Origin: Undaria pinnatifida | Lineage: Eukaryota > Sar > Phaeophyceae > Laminariales > Alariaceae | Reading direction: 5' to 3' | NCBI GenBank assembly: GCA_012845835.1 | Contig: JABAKD010000025.1 | Location: 214,001-278,000, forward strand | DNA: 64,000 bases | Shown: in pieces, positions 43,901-55,000 of the stretch | Numbering within the stretch: position 1 is the first letter of the stretch | How the letters are laid out: every line of letters begins with the position of its first letter | Program-made: the position numbers and the translations under genes | Notes under the pieces: model-generated | Told to the model about the DNA's origin: nothing | Database searches by the model: none | Seen by the model: only the letters and a program-made list of their open reading frames with translations

Positions 43901-46900
43901 GACCCGACCCGACCCGACCCGACCCGACCCGACCCGACCCGACCCGACCCGACCCGACCCGACCCGACCCGACCCGACCCGACCCGACCCGACCCGACCC
44001 GACCTGACCCGACGCGTAAGACTTCGAACACCTCCTGGCCCGACAAGACTCTACCCGCGAGGTTTTGATAATCTCCCGACTCGACACGCGGGCCGGGTCA
44101 TGATGCGTAAAAATCCCTGGTTATGTCAAAACCGTGACCGACGCGCCCTCCATCGTACCTTGGTATTGTGATGCTTGCGCTTTTTATGTTCGGGTCTAAT
44201 GGCCAAGTGCCCTCCAAAGACACTTGTACACGTTTTGCTAAGAACAGAGATCTACGAGGGGTTGGTTGTACCCTTTTTACGGTCCCACCAACTTGTCACT
44301 ATTTTATGTTGGCAAAAATGTTATTAAAAATACGTCACTTGTGAGTTCGACAGTTTTTGGGTCGATAGTCATCTTTGCACGCTGCGTAATACACCGGCCG
44401 CTCGTTTTTTTACACATGTATTCTCCGTTGAATATGTATGAGTCCTATGAATGTTGCCAGGCTCAACATCAACAACAAAATGTTGTTAATAACATTTATG
44501 GAAGCTACTGTACGTACTTCATTTCAAGGTAGCAAGTTGATATGATTCGTCAGTGTTACGACCTGTGCTGGACGATCAAAACAACGAGGACGCCATACAG
44601 CGGTCAGTAGACATCGGTAGTCCGCGTAGCGCGACTGCCTTTCTCGTGCTGCGCGCATGCATATCCTGCTGTACAATAGTGGTCCCTCAATAGTGCCCCT
44701 CAATAGTGCCCCTCTATAGTGCCCCTCAATAGTTCCGGTGGTGTGTAGGTGCTTTTAATATGTACCAGGTAATATGTAATATGTAATTGTCGGAAATACC
44801 AGCACTATCGCGACAGGCACTACTCCGCCAAGTGCCGTTGCAGCCGTTGCAGCCGTTGCAGCCGTTGCAGCACTGGTTTTCCCCGTACCAGGCACGTGCC
44901 AAGAAATTTCACCGGAACTGTAGCGGGCAACCGGTACTACCATACTACAATGCTACAATGCTATACCGTCCGGATATAGTGGCGACTACTGTACGGTTCA
45001 GTTAAATCTTCCTGCGTGGTGCCTGCTGTAGTTCGGCTTGGGCTTGCAAAAATTGCGGGGTTTGGTGGTTTCAATCATACGGTGTTCATCGTGCTCGCAA
45101 GTTCAATTTTTGCCTATAGCACCAGGTAGTATCCGCGTTAGGGATAACAGGCTTGTTGCGTATGAAATGAAGGGAGTTTTTATTTCCTACGGCGAACGAA
45201 AGTAGCTAATAGGGCGCATATCCACCCTCGCGTGCACGTTTTTTTCTCTTCTTTTTTGGGCGCAACTTTTTGATGCACCCATCCCAACGCTTAATGGCAG
45301 CAAATCAGTTTGGTTGGGGTGAGTTTACGTTGGGGCTTGGTTGGGTTGGATGGGGTTGGGTTGGATTAGATTGGGTTGAGACTTGCGTGCGTCCCACCAA
45401 CGCAGATTATCCGTAGCGCTAACCCTCAACCGCTAGTTGGGTGCTGGCGGTGTTATTTGGAATCGGTTACGTGTGGTGTGCATTAAGAGACCCACATCGG
45501 TATCGAGCAAGTTCTTGATTTGAACTTGTTCTTGTCTTTTTTCCACGCGCCGATCCAGCGCACTGTGAAACTCAACACCGATGCACGAGCGAGGGCACTA
45601 TAGCACACGCCGGAATAGCATGGAGCATTTTTTGAACTTGTACTTGTCTTTTTTCCACGCGCCGATCCAGCGCACTGTGAAACTCAACACCGATGCACGA
45701 GCAAGGGCACTGTAGCACACGCCGGAATAGCATGGAGCATTTTCTTCAGCCATCGCGTCGGTCCACGTTTCCTTTTCCCTCTCGAGCAGGAAGCATACCG
45801 CGGGAGCTAGGCAAGCTGCACGCTCTGAAGAACGTTTTGTTGTACCGCAACAATCTCGACGGTGAGCTATTAATATGTCATGGCCCCAACCGACCAACCG
45901 AAGCTGGGTTGTGTGGGCTGGACATCAGTATATATATTTTATTTTTACATGTACCACCTTTCGAAGCACTCTTACCCGCGCTTGAGCGGTTCGTGTAGTA
46001 CTTCGACAGGCCACAGTAACATCAGACACGAGTGTATTAGTATGTATTAATATGTATTAGTAGAAGAATTCCCTATCGCGATGGCGATAGTAATCGTTAC
46101 GGGAGGGCTTTCCTAGGTATCTACGCGGTCGTAAACACCAAGCCGTGCTATTTTTAGAAGGTTTTGGCCTTGTCGCGATGACCGTCGTGATAGGTTTCGT
46201 TTGGTTTACCCCCTTTTTACGAGTGCGTAGTTTTACCCCTCATTCTGAAACGTCCCTACGGTATTGACAGTAGCTTTAGCTTCAATCGATGTTGCCTGTG
46301 TTTGAGGATAAACTTGTCGAAGTTGCTTGTGTTGCTTGATGTACGCATCTAGGCATAAGTTGGCAAAGCTCTTGAATTACGTCCAAGTTGTTCTTGCTTC
46401 GTTTTTTTGTCTGCCGTTACCACTGAAAACACGTTCGTGAACATACGACCGTTATTTTCCGCGGGCATCCGGGCATGCTGTAGAGCATGCTCCAAGACGT
46501 GAGTGTGTTTTTCTCCTTTGATGGCACCCTTCGGTGTCTTGCTTCTGACTTTTGGAGCTGGTATAGTCTGGAAAATTGAGTTGGGTTACCTCTGTCTCTC
46601 ACCATCGGCTCCATGTATTTATCTGCTCCACGGCTACATGTACTCCTACCAGTGATCATGACACATAAGGGCGTTAGTCAGGGTAGGCTCTACCTAAGGT
46701 GAATCCGTGTCGTTTCGCGTTTTTGGTTAGTCTGCACTTATACTTGGGGCATAAAATGTTAGTCGTGCTTATGTATACTCGACAAACAACCGAGTATGCA
46801 CCAGACGATTGGATACACCCGCTTGGGTTTTCTCTTCTTTTCAGCCGCTACCTCGTCCACGATGCTTCTTTCAGGAAGCATACCGGAGGAGCTTGGCAAC

Positions 46901-48977
46901 CTTGGCGCTCTTGAACGCCTTGGCTTGAGCAGCAACCAGCTGACCGGTGAGCTATGCCGTGAACATTGTCATATATCAGGTACCATACTGTAGCTGCAGC
47001 TTGTTGTGTTCTGCCTATCTCGCCGTTGAAGTTTAGTTCAGCATTGATTATCCTGTGCTTCCTGAAACAGTAGGAAAGCTCTGGAGGTGTTTCGTGCATA
47101 TGGCACGTGATCTGATCATGTTGCGGTTTTATGGTTTAGATGGCACCCCAGATGGCACACGCCTACCATTTCTAAACACCAGCAGTCGAAGAACTATGGA
47201 CGCCTTTTGAAAGACGTTTGGGTGCTGGTTCCCTACCTGCAACCTTCTTTGTGCTGCCCTTCTATTATTATTTTCTGCTCCTTACCTGATGCTTCTCGAG
47301 GCTTTATCACTGGTCCGATACTGCATTATGCCAACAGGCTAGTGCTTTATACAGCAGCACGTTGTTCTTGCGAGTGGGACCAGTGTCTGGTGTGACCGTA
47401 CCGCAGATTCCTGGGAGTGGCATCTCCATGTCTTCTTAACCGGCCGGATTTTCGGTTGGCGCAGAGCTATGGCTGCAGCTGCGATGTTGACAGTGCAACA
47501 GTCTCGGCAATACCGACGGGAGCAAAGTAGATTAACAGCGAAGTGTAGCTCTCCCTGGAGTATCGTGGCGTCGCCTCCATCTTGTCTTGTCTTGTCTTGT
47601 CGACGAACGAACAACCCCCTTCCGCGTGCGCGCTCTCCTGCAGTGCCAACGAACAAGCTAGTGTTTCAATATCTAGGTCGTGATAGATAGTGTACGACGT
47701 CACGGGATTCGGGTGTTCTCTGAGGGTATGGACGACTACAGTGCTTGAGCGGTTTTGCCTTACGTAATTTTGACGCCCGTGTTTTGTCCCTAATTTATTA
47801 CATTTAATAGCTGACGTTTTCATGGAGTTGTGTATCCTAAACGTTTAACGGCTGGCACTTGGGTATATTTTGGAAGTTAAGCGTGGTTGTCCGTCATCGC
47901 GTACTGAAGCCGGATCCTTTATTTTATTAATATACTATCGGCGCCGGCACTGCGCTGGCTGGACTTCCTTCCACGGCTTTGCGGGCGCCATGCGCCGGTG
48001 CCTTCTTGTTTTCTCATCATTTTTAGCTTGCTCTACGGTCGCTTTGTTTCACAGACCATGCCTCTGCTTTAGCACGCTCTACTACGGTAATGTACCGAAC
48101 TCATTCCCTTGTGATTTTAGACTTAAACTGCTGACCCTTTCATCGTCCGTGCGACAAAATCGCTTCGTTGTTGTAGTGCTCCTGCACCTGAGCTCTTGCC
48201 TTTTTTCGCTGCCGCTGTTTGGACGTTGGTGCGTTCACTGAAAAAGTTGTCGGCGTGTGAAAATGATTTCCGTTCTAAGTTTCAAAATACTGCACCTCAA
48301 TGCTGCAGGTACGTTCGCGAAAATCATTTTCAGCTTCTTCTCTAGTTTTCAAGGTACTGCATGCCGTGGGCAGCTTGTGGCTGGGGAGAGCTAACGCGTT
48401 GTATTTTCGTTGGCCATCGGGCTGAGATAACGCAGGCTCTCTCTAGGACTATGCGGTGTCGTATCGAGCATATTTTTAAACGATTGCTCAAGGCAACACA
48501 TATTACGGACTGTCTTGCGAGGGCGGCAGCCATCCGAGACTGCACGAGCAGGCAGTATGCATGTCGCTCAATTGGTCAGTGAAATTCTAGTTCGTTACCA
48601 CGTCCACACACTGCCTTTCAGGACGCATACCGGCGGAGCTTGGCAGCCTCGGCGCTCTTGTCACCCTCCAGTTGGAGAACAACCATCTGACCGGTGAGTG
48701 TTCGGACGGCCTATAACTTGTGCCAGCGGTTCCGCCTTGTACCTTCTGCGACACCTGCTTGATAGGTCCGTTTCACTTTCTGGTAGTCGCGGGCTTGTGT
48801 GTCTGAACCAGCGACGAGTGACACTTTTTTTTCCCGTTTTTTTTTTTTTATGCTCTTTTTTTCAATTTTGCAATATTTTAAGCTATTGATAGCTTTATTT
48901 GTGACTGTGTGGTGCACCACTCCTCGACAGCGACGCCGTGTTATGCGTGTCCCGTTCCTCTATTTGCGAGCGCACCG

Positions 48978-49009
<32 letters not shown>

Positions 49010-52000
49010 TGCTTTGTCACTCTTCTTTTTAAAGTTACTCTTCAGTCGAGCTGGTTTCATGGTTTGCTGTTGTAATATGCATGCGTACTTTGAGTACTCA
49101 TATGATATACCAGGTACACTTCGTGAACTTGTGGGCTCGTGCTAAACCCATTCCGTTGTGATTTTAGCTCTGTAGGATGCCGCAATCGTAAATCTGTGCG
49201 GCCCATCATTTTTTGTCGTGCTCTTGTAACCGGGCTGTGTTTTTTAAGAATCCACTGTACTGTAGATGCAGGATTACTAGCAGCATTGCCGGCTTGTTCC
49301 ATACAAGCCGTGAAAATCGACGAGCATAAAAAATCTAAAAGGTGGGAATGATGAAAACCCTATGCGCGATGAAAACGAAGGCACATACCGTGGCCACGGC
49401 TTGCTAATGATATAGCTGAGGGTAAACCCCGTCGTTTTTAAGTTGCTTAATGGCGTGTCCAGGTAGCAATTATCGTTTCTTTAGTTGCTGTAAAGGCGTG
49501 TCCGAGTTATGGTCGGACGCATTCATCATCTGTGTGGTCCATCGTTGTTTGCTGTCCTCCTGTAATCGGGCTGTGGTTATACAACCCTACCTTGATGTAG
49601 ATGGTCTTTTCCGAACAGCACTGCCGGCTTGTTCCATACAGACAATCGTGGTTTTGAGGTTACTGCAGTATGTATTCCGCTTAGGGTTAGCGCTGGCGTT
49701 ATATGATTCACTCACTGTTTTTGCCTTGGCCGTCTGGTTGGGAGAGCGCAGGCTCCTTCCAAAGCTACTGCTTTGTTGTGTTAGGCAAAGCTTCACGTTG
49801 GTGCTCAAGGTAGCGAATCATACGGGCGATTGTGCAAGGCGGCAAACAACCGAGGCTGTGTCAGCCCACCGTATGCACCCCCTCGGGTGTTCTGACGTCT
49901 TATACCGTTACTGTGTCCTGAATCTCTTTCAGGTAGCATTCCGCCAGCTCTCGGAACCATCGAAAACTTGTTCTCCCTCGACTTGAGCGACAACCAGTTG
50001 AACGGTGAGCTATGCGATCCACCGTGTCGAAAGAAACTTGGAGTATAAAATGAAGGGTACCACAGTGGCAGCTGCAAAGAAACTTGGAGTATAAAATGCA
50101 GGGTGCAATCGTGGCAGCCTGTGGTGTTCTATTGTACGTCAGGCGTGAAGGGTGTTGTTCACCAATCCTTCGCCTTTGCTCGCCAGTGGAACTCGGGAGA
50201 TGGTTTCTGCATGGATCCTCAATGCTGTGCTTGTTATGTCTCACAACGACACATGCCTAAAAGCAGCAGTAGCCGAAGGGCGGTGGACGATTACCCAAAC
50301 GTGGTGGTGTTTCCTCCGCGTTTACTGGACGCAATATCCGCTTGTGCGAAAGTTTTTCCTTTGTGGCTTTAGGGTACCGTACCGCATAAGGTTAACTCAT
50401 ACCGTACCGTACCGCGTAAGGTTAACTCATGCCGTACCGTACCGCATAAGAGTACTGCATACCGTCTTCGGGTCGGGGTGGAGGTTAACTCACTCCTTCG
50501 TATTTACTTTGTCGATGGGGTTGGGATCGTGCAGGCTGTACCTAGCGCTAAACGAGATCGTGTTGGGCATCCGTCGACTCTTTTTCTCAATAAAATGCAG
50601 CAAACCATCGGGCGATTCTGCTGAGAGCCAATGACTCAAGACTGCACCAGTTGGTAGCATGCGTTTTTTTCATTGTTCTTATTTCCGGACAACGATTATA
50701 CGGGTGGCGATCGGTTGGGGTTAGGGTTGGGGTTAGGGTCAGGGCTACATTCGTAGTTAAATTGGACACAGTTGTAATGGCGCTTTTATATATGTTTCCC
50801 ATAGTACTGGAAACGCACACGGGCTACACGACCTTTGGCGTTTACACGCTTGATTTCCATTTTTGCTTTTGCATGCCTTGCATATGCAGCTCAATTGTTC
50901 TGTGACCTCGTTGCACGCTACCATATCCACCGACTGCTCTTTCAGGCTGCATACCAGTGGAGCTAGGCAATCTCGGCGCTCTTTACTTCCTCAGGTTGGA
51001 GAAGAACCAACTCACCGGTGAGACTTGCCATGCACCGTTTCGAAAGAGGTCGGGCACAGAAAATGCAGTATACCATTGCGGTAGCCTGCTGTATCCTGTT
51101 GCAGCTTAGACGTGATGAAGTTGAGTATTGTACACCGTCCCTTGACCTTCGCGGACTAGAATGGCCGGAAAACGCTCGAAGGTGTTTATTTCCCGCATGA
51201 TACGTCAGCCTTCCCCCAATACTGGCTCTACTTTACGAAGTACCCTGTATACCTTATAGTCCATAATCGCGTTTTCAAGCATCTGGGTGCTACATTCTTC
51301 ATGCTGCAGTATGTGTATTGTTATTGTGTGAGTAGCTCGTTTCCCAACGCAACGCTATCCGGCAATCCGGCCATGCCTCGATTCTCTAGTATTTGCACTA
51401 TTCTTAGGCCACAACGCCACAAAGAAGCTACCACTCGGGGGAGTCACCAACCTAAACCCTTGACGAGGATCTACGCGCCCCGTAACACACGCGTATGCCC
51501 GGCGTGAGAGATAGCTCAAGGGTGACATCACACTCAAACGCATATTTGGAAAAAAATAGATGGACGGCGAGTTTCAGCTCATCCCGGGCCTTGGCCTGCT
51601 TAACGTAGCTGCCTGCGATAGAGCTACACCGATTATTTGCCGTTACACCTGGCGCGGGCTCGTCCTACGACGCACCGACTACCGTCGTGTAGCTAGCGTT
51701 TGCGGCATCCCGGTGATGATGTGGGGGGGGCGTTAATTGGTGCCACTATCTTTGCGGAACACATATCGTTGCTCGGTGAACGGTGCCCCCTGACGCTAAC
51801 GCTAACCCTCACCCCAACGACGACGCCAACCCTAACGCGATCGACTGCTGGGGAGTTAACGCGACATGAGGGGTGTGTTCTTCAGACATTGACCTGTATC
51901 AGCTTTGCTGCGGAAGCCGACGCGTTGATACTTCGTTTGTCCCTGAACCATGACCTTCCCGTGCAGGCCGTATACCCCCTCAACTGGGGAAGCTGAAGGC

Positions 52001-55000
52001 TCTCTACCAGCTGGGTTTGAGCAACAACAACCTTGAGGGTGAGCCGCGTCTCGCGTCCTCATCTCAGATGTTTCGTGTTCGAGTGTTCGAACACCTTCTA
52101 ACCCTAGTAAATGAACGTGAATGTAACCTCCAACACCAAAGAAAATGTTGCTGAGGATGTGGTGGTTGGTCGGTTGGAATTTAGTGCTCGTGGTTCAAAC
52201 GCCCTTTTCCGGCACTACAGCACCACGGTGCTACACAATAGGGCCCACTTTTGTTACAAAGCCGAGATGGCCTGTGGTGGCTTGGGAAAATCAGCGCTCG
52301 CTGAACCACGGATGAGGAATATTTGGTACGTTTTGTAGACGACCCGGGACCGATCAAGCTTCCGCTCTCTCCGGCTCACTGCAGGAGGTGTTGAGGAGGT
52401 GTTGAGGAGGTGTTCATGAGGTGTTAAGGAGGTGTTGAGGAGGTGTTCACGGGTTAGGGTGCCTTCAACTCCGCGGGGGTAGATGAGTTGCACGTGGGAT
52501 TCGAACTAACGTACATCAAGCTCGGGGCGCGGACGTGGCTAGTTGACATAAAAGGGCGGGAGCTGTTCTCCCCGGACGTCTTCTTCTCGGGTCGACCCTC
52601 GGTAGCGCGTTCCGCGCCCTCGGCTGCCTACGGCTGCCGCCCCGAGCACACCTCGGGCCCCGACGCCTGTCCCGACGGTACCCGTCCCGTCTGACCGCGA
52701 CCGAGGGAAGCCTTTGGATGCCCCGCTTTTAGGGCTCTCGACCCCTTCGGAGCTTCCCTCCGCGCCTACGGCTAATTTGGACGCCGAGCCATGTACGATT
52801 TTTTTAGAAATTGTTGTTTCGTCTTCTTTTTTTTTCCAAAAAACTTTAAATCACGTGTCGTAGTTACTGGCTCTTGTGCTTCCCACCCAACCACACTGAC
52901 TACAGATTGGGACAGCTCTTGGTTTTTGGGATGTGTGATGTTTTTTTGATTTCAATTTGCCTCTAACTGATGGATATGTGGGCAAAACATGGACTTTGAT
53001 TGTCGTTTCGTTTGCCTTCTGAATTGCAACGTGACAACCACCCGTACAAAATTGAAGATAAAAAAGATAGACGGTTCATCTTATCCACGGGAAATTGTGA
53101 AGGAATCGGTTCGTTCGAAAACGCGAAATTTGGCAAGACATTCATCATTTAACCAAAAATGGCCGATTTTGTTCGATTTTAGACACTCAGTTTTTTGTTT
53201 TGAAGTTTGTCCCCTAACTACTTGCAAATAGCGTTTATTTTGTTTTTACTTCTCACGCTCGGCATTGATTGCTTTTGTTTTTGCGGTGGCGAATATCGTT
53301 GCATCATCCCAAAAATGGTATTTTTCATTTTTCATTAGTATGACTACAAACGCGATTTTCGCAAAATTGCCCTGGGTGAACGACACTTGAGAGTATCTGA
53401 GTTCGTGGTAATGGGTTTATGCATATTTTTGAGCGGGTGTGGCGTTTCACACTTTTGGTCAAGGCAGAAAATATTACGGACGATGCTAAATAGGCGGCAA
53501 ACACTCGAGGCCGCACGAACATGCATTCGCCCGCTATTACTAGTCCGTTGTTCCGGACAACGTTAACGACGGCCTGAGATGGGCTGGTTAGCGTTATGTG
53601 ATGCCTGGCTAGAGGTTTTATTATGGTAGCTTAGCTTAAGTGAGTTTTCCTTCAGCTACTATACGCGAGCCACACCCAGCGTTCCACCCAGCCTCAAATG
53701 CGTGTTTATTCGTGCCTATCGCATGCGGCTTGGAAGGAGAGAGCGATTGATCTCTGGCGTTTTAGCTCGATAACGTGTCCACAATCCCTTTTTCCAGGGA
53801 ACATACCGGCGGAGCTAGGCAACCTCGGCGCGCTTCATTCCTTCCACTTGGAGCACAACCAGCTTACCGGTGAGGCTTACGTTGGACCGTTTCGAAGTAA
53901 GGCGGGGGTAGGAAATTCATGACACAACAACGGCAACTTCGTTTATCCTGTTGTATTCCAGAGTAGAAGTTGAGCACTGAGTGTGACTGAGTACACCATT
54001 ACTTGACCTTCGCCTGCAAGTCTGGTCCGAAAATATTGCAAGATGCGTTCGGAATGGCGCGTCAGCATCCTGCAGATCATGGCTCCAACTGGCACTTGCC
54101 TGATGAAACACAGCGGCTGGAGAGAGATAAAGACGTTGTCACACGCCCTGTGTAATATTTCTGCATTGAACACTTTTTGGTTTCTGCTCCTGGTGTTTGT
54201 CGGTATTTTTATTCCGGCATTATGGTGTCCGACAATGTGCCATTTCTCTGTTTTTTTACTATTTTTCTTATGGTGTCAGAAGGGCAAGCCGGTGGGAGAT
54301 TTTCAGTGGACATTCCCACTGCTTGGTAGGAGTCGCGTCCACGTACCTTTTTTTGTAAGCCCGGCTCCGGGTCGACGCGCACCTGCGTTTTCTGCAATGC
54401 CTCCACCCTACAACATTGTCGACAGAACCACCTGCGGTACATCAGCAGCATCGGTGTCCCCTGGCGTATGCCCTGGCGTATGTGGTACCGCCTTCCGCCC
54501 GCGTCTCGTGAACGCCACTAAAGGTCCGACTAGAGTCGGCGTGGCGTGTTGCGTGTTGCACAAGTCGATAATCATTTTGGGTGCACAATAAAAAATGCGG
54601 TAGCAGTATTAAAGCCAAGTAGGTTCAATCGCTCAATTTGCAGAATGTCATGGCGACAACTGGGGGCTTTACCGGCATAGAGGAAACGCTGTGTGCAGAT
54701 GATGCTTTGTCTCGCTTGAGCTGTGGAAGCGAAGTTGTTGACGTGTTGTCTACACGTAAACCCCTTGTGCAGGCAATATACCCCCCCAGCTGGGGAACCT
54801 CCATGCTCTCGGGCGGCTGAACGTCAACAACAATCTACTCAAAGGCGAGTTGTGTCTCGCAAGCTCGACTCCGATTTAGTTGTATGTTCCGTTCCAGTTC
54901 CTTGCTGCCGTAGTAGTACTCTGACGCGTAATTTGAGGTGAGCGTGGATTTTTGATAGCGTCTCATGCAAACGACGTTTTCTTGCTTTGAATTTGAATTT

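Noticed and set aside
43794-44087. Gly-Ser-Arg-Val repeat protein on the minus strand
   Set aside because: It is the GACCC pentamer array read in frame; the flanks are not coding.
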